Below the pieces are notes generated by a model, which made no database searches, was not told the DNA's origin, and worked only from the letters and a program-made list of their open reading frames with translations. DNA of 64,000 nt, taken from NCBI GenBank assembly GCA_965207335.1, contig OZ242267.1:124001-188000 (forward strand), read 5' to 3'. How positions within the stretch are numbered: the first letter of the stretch is position 1; each line of letters begins with the position of its first letter. Below are positions 51,142 to 60,445 of this stretch, in pieces. The stretch is from G965207335 sp965207335 (lineage in GTDB: Bacteria > Pseudomonadota > Gammaproteobacteria > PS1 > Pseudothioglobaceae). The position numbers and the translations under genes are program-made.

Positions 51142-53234
51142 ATGTATTTAATAAAGTATATCACTGCTATTGGTATTATTAGCCTATTACTTGCTTGTGG
51201 TGATAAGGTTGAGCAAACAAGTGTTTTAACACCTATTACTGATGTTGTTACTACTTATATTCCTAATGAAGTTTTCACACGCACTACATCAGGCGGTGAT
51301 GGTATAGGAGAAATTACTTATACATCAAGTGACACAAGCATTGCTACTGTTAATAATTCAGGTTTAGTAATCGTAAAAGGTGCTGGTATAGTGACTATTA
51401 CCGCTACTAAACAAGGTGATGAAATTTATGGCTCACAAAGTATAAGTTACAAAGTAACAATAAACAAAGCTAGCCAAACAAGTTTTAATATAGGTAGTGA
51501 TATTGTTAAAGAAACTTCAGATATTAGTTTTAACCAAATAGCAATAGGTGGCTTAGGAGGAGGTGCTGTTACCTACAGGTCAAGTAATATAAGCGTAGCC
51601 AGTGTTAGTAATTTAGGAGTTGTTAGTATTATAGCAGCTGGTACAACTACTATTACAGCTACCAAAGCTGCTGATAGCAACTACCTTAGTACTAGTGATA
51701 ATTATTTACTTACTGTTGTACAAACAACAACATCTAAAATTACTAATAATTATTTAATCCCAGCTATATTGTTTATTACTTTTAGTAGAGATAAAACTTT
51801 TAGTTTTAATTGGAATAATATTACAGGCGTACAATACTATCAAATTTTAGAAAATAGTGATGGTGCTAGTAATTTTATGCAAATAGGTGGTAATTTTATT
51901 CAAGGCATAACTAGTTATGATTATATTGTGCCGTTACATAAAAGAATTAATGCTTATTATAAAATTCGTAGCTATTATGCAAACGGTAATTTTATTGATT
52001 CTAGTGCTATACATATTAATGACAATCTTAGTACTATTATTGCCAATCCTCAACCAAGCTTGCAAACAGGAGATATGTTTGGTTACTCATTAAGTATTAG
52101 TGGTGACGGCAATACTTTAGCAGTAGGTGCTATAAGTAATGATTTTAATGCCATTAATTCTGGTGTAGTTTATATATTTACTCAAAATAACGGTAGTTGG
52201 CTACAACAAGGAGTTCGTTTAAAGGTAAATGATAGTAGCGTAAGTAATATTTTTAGTTATGCTCTTAGTTTAAATTATAATGGCAATATTTTAGCTATAG
52301 GCTCACCTAATAATAATGATAACACCATTAATAATTCAGGTGCAGTATATATATTTGTTAGAGATAATGATGATATATGGAGCATGGCATCAAAAATTAA
52401 GGTCAATAACCCTAGTGCAAATGATAATTTTGGCTCTGCACTTAGTCTTAGTGGCGATAGTACTCTAACATTAGCAGTAGGTTCACCTAATGAAGACAGT
52501 AATACTACTGGGATAAATAGTACAGCAAATGAGTTAGCCACTAATTCAGGTGCAGTATATGTATTTACTAGCAATAACTCTAATACTTGGACTCAACAAG
52601 CATATATAAAACCAAATAACCCTAGTGCAAATGATAATTTTGGCTCTGCACTTAGTCTTAGTGGCGATAGTACTCTAACATTAGCAGTAGGTTCACCTAA
52701 TGAAGACAGTAATACTACTGGGATAAATAGTACAGCAAATGAGTTAGCCACTAATTCAGGTGCAGTATATGCACTTAGTCTTAGTGGCGATAGTATTAAT
52801 ACTGGGATAAATAGTACAGCAAATGAGTTAGCCACTAATTCAGGTGCAGTATATGTATTTACTAGCAATAACTCTAATACTTGGACTCAACAAGCATATA
52901 TAAAACCAAATAACCCTAGTGCAAATGATAATTTTGGCTCTGCACTTAGTCTTAGTGGCGATAGTACTCTAACATTAGCAGTAGGTTCACCTAATGAAGA
53001 TAGTAATTCTTATGGTATTAATGGCATTGATAATAATAATGCTATCAACTCTGGTGCGTCTTATATATTTGTTAGCAATAATAGTACTGGGCACAAACAG
53101 CATATATAAAACCTAGTAATACTGCGTCTGGTGATAATTTTGGTAATTCTATAAGTATTAGTGATGATGGTAATAATTTATCTGTAGGTGCTATCGGTAA
53201 AAAAACAAATACGGGGGCTGTGTATTTGTATTAA
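51142..53234 (+). pseudogene. Lipoprotein with Big_2-like domains and FG-GAP propeller, frameshifted near the 3' end
   Basis: Lipobox ISLLLAC (Cys about 19) then two bacterial Ig-like (Big_2) domains (VTITATKQGDEIYG, TTTITATKAADSNYL), a fibronectin-like linker and FG-GAP units. The frame as read stops at 53107-53109. A one-base deletion at about 53089 (TACTGGGC where TACTTGGGC is expected) hides a final blade that stays open to TAA at 53232-53234 (TWAQTAYIKPSNT... GAVYLY). One internal unit (about 52768-52860) is also truncated, so the propeller is damaged. A readable 655-residue protein remains possible. Confidence 0.75.
52430..52980 (+). repeat. Tandem near-identical FG-GAP blade repeats
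   Basis: Three nearly perfect copies of a ~195-bp unit (ANDNFGSALSLSGDSTLTLAVGSPN) begin at about 52416, 52624 and 52917, with a ~93-bp internally deleted unit between the second and third. Repeat slippage explains the partial blade. Confidence 0.7.
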
Positions 53235-53536
53235 ATACTATTAAAAATCACTATATTAAGTAGTTAGGATAGACTTTTATAAAATAAATAAAGCAATGAC
53301 TTAACTCTAAGCTAAAAGTACACATCTAAAAAGCAATGCTATGCAATAATCTCTCTATGCAATAATCTATCTATGCAATAATCTATCTATGCAATAATCT
53401 CTCTATGCAATAATCTCTCTATGCAATAATCCCTAGGATAAAAACTTATTAAGTGTTGTATAAGGATTGTTTGTTTATACAAAAAACATCATAATTAAAA
53501 AGTAGCACTATGTATTAGTCTATAATAATAAAACTG
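53235..53536. other. Intergenic region upstream of leuC with repeats
   Basis: Contains the 16-bp tandem array (53339-53432) and a copy of the TTTATACAAAAAACAT...TTAAAAAGTAGCACTATG repeat (53471-53518) 18 bp before leuC. No leader peptide or stable terminator is seen. Confidence 0.5.
53339..53432 (+). repeat. 16-bp tandem repeat, six copies
   Basis: ATGCAATAAT starts at 53341, 53357, 53373, 53389, 53405 and 53421, an exact 16-bp period (unit CTATGCAATAATCTMT). It is noncoding and lies about 100 bp before leuC. Confidence 0.9.
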
Positions 53537-54916
53537 ATGAAAACATTATACGATAAACTATGGGATGGGCATATTGTTGCCAATGATAAAGACAATACTT
53601 TGCTTTATATTGACAGACATTTAATCCACGAGGTGACCTCACCGCAGGCATTTGAGGGTATGAGACTAGCAAATAGAAAGCCTTGGCGTAAACAATCTAA
53701 TCTAGCGGTGTCTGACCACAATGTACCAACCACAGATAGAGATAATATTGTTGATAAAATGTCTAAATTACAAATAGATACTCTTGGCGATAATTGTAGT
53801 GAATATGATATACAAGAAATTAAAATGGATGATATTCGTCAAGGCATAGTGCATATTATAGGACCAGAGCAAGGACTAACATTACCGGGGACAACTATTG
53901 TTTGCGGTGATAGTCATACTTCTACTCATGGAGCATTAGGAGCACTTGCTTTTGGTATTGGTACATCTGAGGTAGAGCATGTGCTAGTTACTCAATGCTT
54001 ATGGCAGAAAAAATCTAAAAATATGCTAGTTAAGATAAATGGCAAGTTAAACTCGGGTGTTGAATCTAAAGATTTAGCTTTGTATTTAATAGGCAAAATT
54101 GGCACAGCAGGAGGCACGGGATATGCTATAGAGTTTGCAGGTAGTACAATTAAAGAGCTTAGTATTGAAGCAAGAATGACTTTATGCAATATGGCGATTG
54201 AAGCAGGTGCTAGAGTTGGATTAGTGGCGGTAGATGATAAAACCATAGATTACATAACAGGCAGACCATTTACTCCTAAGGGAAATATGCTAACTAAAGC
54301 TATAAGTCATTGGCAACAATTACACACAGATAGCGGTGCGATATTTGATAAAACTATAACTATCAATGCTAATAACATAAAGCCACAGGTAACTTGGGGT
54401 ACATCACCAGAATTAGTTGTTGATATTGACGGTGAAATTCCTAACCCAGAATTAGAAAAAGACAAGGTAAAATCGCAAAGTATGGATAATGCTTTAAAAT
54501 ATATGGGGCTAAAAGTTGGGCAAAAAATGAGCGACATTAAAATAGATAAGGTATTTATTGGCTCTTGTACCAATGCTCGTATAGAAGATATTAGAAATGC
54601 TGCTAAGGTGGTAAAAGGTAAGCACATTGCCAAAAATATCAAGCTAGCAATGGTAGTGTCAGGCTCGGGGCTGGTAAAACAACAAGCAGAAAAAGAAGGC
54701 TTGGATAAAATTTTTATTGATGCTGGTTTTGAATGGCGTTTGCCCGGTTGTTCTATGTGTTTGGCAATGAATGCCGATAAATTAGAAAAAGGCGAGAGGT
54801 GTGCCTCTACTTCTAATCGTAACTTTGAAGGCAGACAAGGTGCAGGGGGTCGTACTCACTTAGTAAGTCCTACTATTGCAGCAGCGAGTGCTATTGTTGG
54901 TAGGTTTTCAATTTAG
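53537..54916 (+). CDS. leuC: 3-isopropylmalate dehydratase large subunit
   Basis: A 459-residue [4Fe-4S] isomerase subunit of leucine synthesis. Visible features are the N-terminal TLYDKLWDGHIV, TIVCGDSHTSTHGALGALAFGIGTSEVEHV, the cluster ligands in IGSCTNARIEDI and LPGCSMCLAMN, and the ending FEGRQGAGGRTHLVSPTIAAASA. Length is standard. It forms an operon with leuD, but an unrelated DUF262 gene now lies between the two subunits. Confidence 0.97.
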   Translation: MKTLYDKLWDGHIVANDKDNTLLYIDRHLIHEVTSPQAFEGMRLANRKPWRKQSNLAVSDHNVPTTDRDNIVDKMSKLQIDTLGDNCSEYDIQEIKMDDIRQGIVHIIGPEQGLTLPGTTIVCGDSHTSTHGALGALAFGIGTSEVEHVLVTQCLWQKKSKNMLVKINGKLNSGVESKDLALYLIGKIGTAGGTGYAIEFAGSTIKELSIEARMTLCNMAIEAGARVGLVAVDDKTIDYITGRPFTPKGNMLTKAISHWQQLHTDSGAIFDKTITINANNIKPQVTWGTSPELVVDIDGEIPNPELEKDKVKSQSMDNALKYMGLKVGQKMSDIKIDKVFIGSCTNARIEDIRNAAKVVKGKHIAKNIKLAMVVSGSGLVKQQAEKEGLDKIFIDAGFEWRLPGCSMCLAMNADKLEKGERCASTSNRNFEGRQGAGGRTHLVSPTIAAASAIVGRFSI

Positions 54917-54925
54917 GAGGAATTT

Positions 54926-56623
54926 ATGGCTATTATGAAACAACCTGTTAATGAAGAATTTAGAAAACTTATGAGTAATGGTATTATTTATAGTGTGCCT
55001 AAGTTTCAACGCGATTATTCTTGGGATGATGGACAATGGGAAGATTTATGGGATGATATTGAAAACTTAGCAAGCATTAATGAAGAACATTATATGGGTT
55101 ATATTGTTTTGCAAGAATATAAAGATAACAAAAAAGCCTTTTATATTATTGATGGACAACAACGATTTGTCACACTGTCAATTATTATTTTAGCCGCTAT
55201 GACAAAGATTAAACAATTAATTAACCAAGGTATAGAGAAAGAATATAATGAAAAAAATCTTGAATTTTATAGAGAAAGTTTAATTGGTGATTATAATCCT
55301 GTATTATCAAGTGTTAGTAATAAAATAATACTTAATAGAAATAATCATCAAAAATTTAATATTTTATGTGAAAGTTTAGAAAAGCTACCAGCAAGAGGAT
55401 TAACTAAAACTAATAGGTTATTAAACCAGTGTTTTATATTTTTTAGTGAAAAACTTGATGAAAAAAATATTAGCAATACTGGCTCAAAAATAGCAGAATT
55501 TATTACAAAAATAACAGATAGTATATTATTTACTAAAATTATTGTTGATAATGAATTACAAGCTTATAAAATATTTGAAACACTTAATGCTAGAGGAGTG
55601 CAATTATCAACACCTGATTTATTAAAGAACTTTTTATTCTCTCAAATTGCTAAAAAAAACACAGATGAACAACTAGATGTTATAGATAGGAGGTGGGGGC
55701 AAATTATAGATGACTTAGGTAAGGAAAATTTTACTGATTTTGTGCGTTATCATTATCATATTAGCAATACATTGGTTACTAAAAAACAATTATTTAACAA
55801 AATTACAGTAGCGATTAAAAATACAGAAGATGCTGTTAGTTATTTAAAATCTTTAAGTGAATATGCACCAATATATGCTGCACTTAATAATGTTGATGAT
55901 GAGATGTGGAAAGGGAAATACCAAAATATTAAACATTATTTACGAGGGTTAAAATTATTTAATATTAAGCAACCATTTTTATTATTATTAGTAGCTTATC
56001 CAAAATTTACTTCTGAAGAATTTATAAAACTAGCTAAGTATATTTATATATTTTCAATTCGTTATAATGTTATTAGTCATTATTCACCAAATAAGCTTGA
56101 TAAACTTTATAATTCTTTAGCTATAAGAATAAATAATAAAGAATTAAAAAGAGCCAATAATATTAAACAACAACAAGAATTTAAAAAACTATATCCTAGC
56201 GATACAGCATTTGAAAATATTTTTAAATATCACACAATGGCTAGTAGGCAAAGTGATAAAAAAATTCGTTTTTTATTGATGGAAATTAATAATTATTTAT
56301 CTGATTTACCGCAAAGTGATGCAACTTGGACTTTAGAGCATGTACTACCCTTTATCCCTACTGGGGAATGGATAGATTATTATGGCGATAATTATTTACA
56401 AGATATTGATAGATTGGGTAATATGGTATTACTTAGTGATACTGATAATAAAGAGTGCCGTAGATTATTATTTAATGATAAAAAACCAATATACCAAGCA
56501 TCAAATTCTATATTAGCACAAAAAGTAGCTGAATATAATGACTGGAATAGTGAAACTCTTAATAGCCATCAAGAATGGCTAGCAAAAAAAGCAGTGCAAA
56601 CTTGGAATATAGCTGGAATATAA
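54926..56623 (+). CDS. DUF262/DUF1524 (GmrSD-like) restriction-type protein inside the leu operon
   Basis: A 565-residue protein. The N-terminal DUF262 shows VPKFQRDYSW and IIDGQQRFVTL (ParB-like nucleotide-using fold). A helical middle carries KIFETLNARGVQLSTPDLLKNFL. A C-terminal DUF1524 HNH-type nuclease has LEHVLPFIPTG and DRLGNMVLL. GmrSD proteins of this build cut modified phage DNA; this one may do so, or belong to a related DUF262 system. A strong AGGAGG (54915-54920) overlaps the leuC end and leuD starts 3 nt after its stop, so it is translated within the leu operon. Confidence 0.85.
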   Translation: MAIMKQPVNEEFRKLMSNGIIYSVPKFQRDYSWDDGQWEDLWDDIENLASINEEHYMGYIVLQEYKDNKKAFYIIDGQQRFVTLSIIILAAMTKIKQLINQGIEKEYNEKNLEFYRESLIGDYNPVLSSVSNKIILNRNNHQKFNILCESLEKLPARGLTKTNRLLNQCFIFFSEKLDEKNISNTGSKIAEFITKITDSILFTKIIVDNELQAYKIFETLNARGVQLSTPDLLKNFLFSQIAKKNTDEQLDVIDRRWGQIIDDLGKENFTDFVRYHYHISNTLVTKKQLFNKITVAIKNTEDAVSYLKSLSEYAPIYAALNNVDDEMWKGKYQNIKHYLRGLKLFNIKQPFLLLLVAYPKFTSEEFIKLAKYIYIFSIRYNVISHYSPNKLDKLYNSLAIRINNKELKRANNIKQQQEFKKLYPSDTAFENIFKYHTMASRQSDKKIRFLLMEINNYLSDLPQSDATWTLEHVLPFIPTGEWIDYYGDNYLQDIDRLGNMVLLSDTDNKECRRLLFNDKKPIYQASNSILAQKVAEYNDWNSETLNSHQEWLAKKAVQTWNIAGI

Positions 56624-56626
56624 ACT

Positions 56627-57241
56627 ATGATTAAATACCAAGATATAACTTCAATAGCTACTCCATTAGACAGGGTTAATGTTGATACTGATGCTATCAT
56701 TCCTAAGCAATTTTTAAAATCAATAAAACGCACAGGTTTTGGGGTGAATTTATTTGATGAGTGGCGGTATTTAGATATAGGTGAGATTGGTATGGATAAT
56801 AGTAAACGACCACTTAATGCTGATTTTGTGCTAAATAACCCTAAGTATAAAAACTCACAAATATTATTAGCTAGAGATAATTTTGGTTGTGGCTCATCAA
56901 GAGAGCATGCACCTTGGGCTTTACTTGATTATGGTTTTAGGGTAATTATTGCTTCGTCTTTTGCAGATATTTTTTATAATAATTGTTTTAAAAATGGATT
57001 ATTGCCTATAATATTAGCTAGTAATATAATTGATAGTTTATTTAATTATGAGTACAAAATAAGTATTAACCTAGCTAGGCAAGTAGTTACAACAGATAAT
57101 AATAATTATAGTTTTGTCGTTGATAAAGAGCGTAAAAAACGCCTAATTGCTGGCTTAGATGATATAGGGCTAACACTAGAATATAAGCAAAATATCAAAG
57201 AATTTGAACATAAGTATTATCAGCAAAATCCTTGGTTATAA
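56627..57241 (+). CDS. leuD: 3-isopropylmalate dehydratase small subunit
   Basis: A 204-residue swivel-domain partner of LeuC. Motifs are DRVNVDTDAIIPKQFLKSIKRTGFG, LLARDNFGCGSSREHAPWAL and FADIFYNNCFKNGLLPI. Length and motifs are those of the bacterial LeuD. It lies 3 nt after the DUF262 gene and 9 nt before ruvA. leuB does not follow. Confidence 0.97.
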   Translation: MIKYQDITSIATPLDRVNVDTDAIIPKQFLKSIKRTGFGVNLFDEWRYLDIGEIGMDNSKRPLNADFVLNNPKYKNSQILLARDNFGCGSSREHAPWALLDYGFRVIIASSFADIFYNNCFKNGLLPIILASNIIDSLFNYEYKISINLARQVVTTDNNNYSFVVDKERKKRLIAGLDDIGLTLEYKQNIKEFEHKYYQQNPWL

Positions 57242-57250
57242 TAATACAAT

Positions 57251-57835
57251 ATGATAGCACAACTAACAGGCAGTATTATTACTGCTAATCCACCTAATAT
57301 AGTCTTAAATGTCAATAATGTTGGCTATGATATTTTGTGTCCTCTTAATACTTTTTACGAGCTAAATACTAAGCAACATACCCTATATACCCAGCTAATA
57401 ATTAGAGATGATTCTCATACCTTATATGGTTTTAACACCATAGACGAAAAAACAGTATTTAATACTTTAATAAAAGTAAATGGCGTAGGTCCTAAGGTAG
57501 CACTTGCAATTTTATCTACCCTATCAATTAGTGATATTATTGATTGCATAACAAATGATGACACTGCTATATTAGCTAAAACTCCAGGCATAGGGAATAA
57601 AACAGCACAAAAAATAATAGTTGAGCTAAAAGATAGGTTGCCAAAACTAAACCTTAACATTAAACAAAAGTTAAGCAATATTAGTCTTGTAAACACCCAA
57701 AACAGTAGGCAAGCAGAAACAGCACTTCGCTCTCTAGGGTTTAAAACCAAAGAGGTGCAAAATATGTTAAGCAATATTAATACTACCACACTTAGCGTAC
57801 GGGAAATTATTAAACTAGCACTTAAAAATAAGTAA
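57251..57835 (+). CDS. ruvA: Holliday junction branch-migration subunit RuvA
   Basis: A 194-residue DNA-binding subunit. The N-terminal OB-fold (MIAQLTGSIITANPPNIVLNVNNVGYDI) is followed by two helix-hairpin-helix motifs (VNGVGPKVALAIL, TPGIGNKTAQKIIVELKDRL) and a short C-terminal RuvB-contact domain (AETALRSLGFKTKEVQNML). Normal length. ruvB and ruvC are not adjacent; the gene is probably co-transcribed with leuD. Confidence 0.95.
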   Translation: MIAQLTGSIITANPPNIVLNVNNVGYDILCPLNTFYELNTKQHTLYTQLIIRDDSHTLYGFNTIDEKTVFNTLIKVNGVGPKVALAILSTLSISDIIDCITNDDTAILAKTPGIGNKTAQKIIVELKDRLPKLNLNIKQKLSNISLVNTQNSRQAETALRSLGFKTKEVQNMLSNINTTTLSVREIIKLALKNK

Positions 57836-57840
57836 AAATA

Positions 57841-58004
57841 GCGACCTTTGCACAAACATGAATAATCATCAGAACTTAGCTTTTCACTCACTTGATAATT
57901 TTTATCAAACCAGCCTTAGAATAACTAGGGCAGTCTTGATAAAAGATCATCAATTAAGCAAAAATCAGAGCCCTGTTAATCATTCCTATTTATGCAAAGG
58001 TCTC
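57841..58004. mobile_element. MITE, 164 bp, between ruvA and the TPR genes
   Basis: Ends GCGACCTTTGCACAAA and TTTATGCAAAGGTCTC. The interior has the palindromic word TTGATAATTTTTATCAA and matches the copies at 62168 and 63020. The left end has one mismatch and no clear target duplication is seen. Confidence 0.75.
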
Positions 58005-58055
58005 AACTGCTGTGTTTTTTATTTTTAGAGGCCTAAAAAAGGTTAAAATTAGCAA

Positions 58056-59468
58056 ATGACTAAAATTATCATCTTATTAAGCACTGTGTTTTTATTGGTA
58101 AGTAATAGTATATTTGCTCAAGAAACTATAACAAACAATAATACAATCCAACAGCAAATTAATGCTATAGCCACCGAGCAGGCTGTTTTAAATAATAAAA
58201 TAAATATCAAACTAACAAACCTAGATAAACACTATGATTTATACGACCAAAATATTAAATATAAAAATAATAGTTTAAATAATTGGCTGACTTTTAGTGC
58301 AATTGGACTTACTATTATTGTAGTTATTATTGCCTCTTTTGGTATTGCTATACCTCTTCTTGGGCGTGAATACAAAACAAATATTGACAAGCAAGTAGAT
58401 GATATAAAAATAAGCAGTGAGAAAGAAGTGCAAAAATTAAAAGATAATCTAGCAAAGAAAATTGCAGAAATAGACAATATAAAAACAAATGCTGAACTAC
58501 AAGTACAAGGAATTGAAGAGCTTAAAAATGAAATAACAAAAAATACCGCATTTACTTACCTAAATAGTGGCAATACTTACTTAAACAACGATCAAATAGA
58601 TAAGGCTATTGCTGATTATAATAAAGCCATATCATTTAATCCTAAATATGCCAGAGCCTATAATAACCGTGGTGTTGCTTATGCAGAAAATAATCAATTA
58701 GACAAAGCTATGCTTGATTATAACCAAGCCATAGAACTTAATCCTCAATATGCAGATGCTTATAATAATCGCGGGCTTGCTTGTTATGAAAATAATCAAC
58801 TAGATAGTGCTATTGCTAATTATAATCAGGCGATAGATCTTAATCCTCAATTTGCACAGGCTTATAATAACCGTGGTACTACTTATGCCCAAAGTAATAG
58901 ATTAGATGATGCTATCAAAGACTACAACCAAGCCATAGAAATTAACCCAGAAGATACAGAGGCTTATTATAACCGTGGTAATGTTTATTACAAAAATAAT
59001 CAATTAGATGAGGCTATTAACGATTACAATCAAGCCATAGAAATTAACCCAGAAGATGCAGAGGCTTATAATAGTCGCGGTATTGCTTACACACTAAATA
59101 ATAAATTAGATGAGGCTATTAACGATTACAATCAAGCCATAGAGCTTAATCCTCAATTTGCACAGGCTTATTATAATCGTGCTAATGTTTACACACTAAA
59201 TAAGCAATTAGATGAGGCTATTGTTGATTACAATCAAGCTATAGATATTAATCCTCAATATGCAGAGGTTTATTATAATCTTGGTCTTGCTTATACAGAT
59301 AATGGACAATTATACAGAGCTACTGCTGATTTTAATAAAGCCATAGCACTTAATAATAAATATGCAGATGCTTATTATGCCCTTGGTGTTGTTTATGAAA
59401 AACAAAATAAAAAAGGCTTAGCAGAACAGAATTTTACAAAAGCACAAGAGTTAGGGTTTAAAGCATAA
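58056..59468 (+). CDS. Membrane-anchored TPR protein, paralogue A (9 TPRs)
   Basis: A 470-residue protein. Signal-like N-terminus MTKIIILLSTVFLLVSNSIFA, a short helical segment, a membrane helix WLTFSAIGLTIIVVIIASFGIAI (about 77-99), coiled coil to about 165, then nine TPRs of 34 residues (AYNNRGVAYAENNQLDKAMLDYNQAIELNPQYA type). If the signal peptide is cleaved and the helix spans the membrane, the TPRs face the cytoplasm. The protein is a likely scaffold; the partner is unknown. First of three tandem paralogues with identical intergenic sequences. Confidence 0.85.
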   Translation: MTKIIILLSTVFLLVSNSIFAQETITNNNTIQQQINAIATEQAVLNNKINIKLTNLDKHYDLYDQNIKYKNNSLNNWLTFSAIGLTIIVVIIASFGIAIPLLGREYKTNIDKQVDDIKISSEKEVQKLKDNLAKKIAEIDNIKTNAELQVQGIEELKNEITKNTAFTYLNSGNTYLNNDQIDKAIADYNKAISFNPKYARAYNNRGVAYAENNQLDKAMLDYNQAIELNPQYADAYNNRGLACYENNQLDSAIANYNQAIDLNPQFAQAYNNRGTTYAQSNRLDDAIKDYNQAIEINPEDTEAYYNRGNVYYKNNQLDEAINDYNQAIEINPEDAEAYNSRGIAYTLNNKLDEAINDYNQAIELNPQFAQAYYNRANVYTLNKQLDEAIVDYNQAIDINPQYAEVYYNLGLAYTDNGQLYRATADFNKAIALNNKYADAYYALGVVYEKQNKKGLAEQNFTKAQELGFKA

Positions 59469-59481
59469 AAACAATTAACAA

Positions 59482-60432
59482 ATGACTAAAATTATTATCT
59501 TATTAAGCACTATATTTTTATTAATAAATAATAATATATTTGCCAAAACTATAACAATTAATAGTACAGTCCAACAGCAAATTGATGCTATTACTGTAAA
59601 AGAAGGAGTCTTAGATAAAACACCACATAATCAAAAAGACATATTAAATGAAAAACTAACTAATCAAAAAAATATATTAAATGAAAGATTAGCAAGTTTA
59701 AATATATACAGTGAAAGTATTGATGATGAAAGTAATTGGTTGGATTTTTGGCTAACTGTTGTTGTAGTTGGACTTATTATTATTGGAATTATCATTGCTG
59801 CTTTTGGTATTGCTGTGCCTTATTATGGACTTGATAAAATAGAAAATGTTAATAAAATAGAAAAACAAGTTATAGAGTCAAAAAACAAAACCTTAAATGC
59901 TGAGAAATTAGCTAACAAATCAAAAACAGAACAGAAAAAAGAAGTAGAAAAATTACAAAAACAAATAGAAAAGAACCCACAAAGCATTAAAGCAGATAAA
60001 TTAAAAACACGAACCTATGAATTACAAGCACTAGCCTATAAATTACAAATACAAGGTAAGATACAAGATGCAATTAATAAATGGCTAGAATTAGTATATA
60101 TTACTACAAAAAATAAGAATTTTTCATTACTAGAAGAAACATATTTTAATTTAGGATATTTATATACTGATAATAAATTAAAAGTCCAATATTACTCAAA
60201 TACCATAGCACTTAACCCTAAAAATGCACAGGCTTATAATAATCGTGGTACTGCTTATTACAAAAATAATAAATTAGATAAAGCTATTACTGATTTTAAT
60301 AAAGCCATAGCATTTAATCATCAACATGCACAAGCTTATAATAACCGTGGACTTGCTTATGAAAAACAAAATAAAAAAATCTTAGCAGAAAAGAATTTTG
60401 CAAAAGCACAAGAGTTAGGGTTTAAAGCATAA
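59482..60432 (+). CDS. Membrane-anchored TPR protein, paralogue B (short)
   Basis: A 316-residue paralogue with the same signal segment (MTKIIILLSTIFLLINNNIFA), a coiled coil with two 11-residue repeats (QKDILNEKLTN type), a TM helix (about 93-115), a KSKTEQKKEVEKLQKQIEKNPQS segment shared with paralogue C, and only two or three TPRs at the end. It shares its last 30 residues with A. It starts 13 nt after A, and the intergenic ACAATTAACAAATGACTAAA is repeated before C. Confidence 0.85.
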   Translation: MTKIIILLSTIFLLINNNIFAKTITINSTVQQQIDAITVKEGVLDKTPHNQKDILNEKLTNQKNILNERLASLNIYSESIDDESNWLDFWLTVVVVGLIIIGIIIAAFGIAVPYYGLDKIENVNKIEKQVIESKNKTLNAEKLANKSKTEQKKEVEKLQKQIEKNPQSIKADKLKTRTYELQALAYKLQIQGKIQDAINKWLELVYITTKNKNFSLLEETYFNLGYLYTDNKLKVQYYSNTIALNPKNAQAYNNRGTAYYKNNKLDKAITDFNKAIAFNHQHAQAYNNRGLAYEKQNKKILAEKNFAKAQELGFKA

Positions 60433-60445
60433 AAACAATTAACAA

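Noticed and set aside
53339..53432. CRISPR array
   Set aside because: The 16-bp unit repeats without spacers; no cas genes anywhere in the window.
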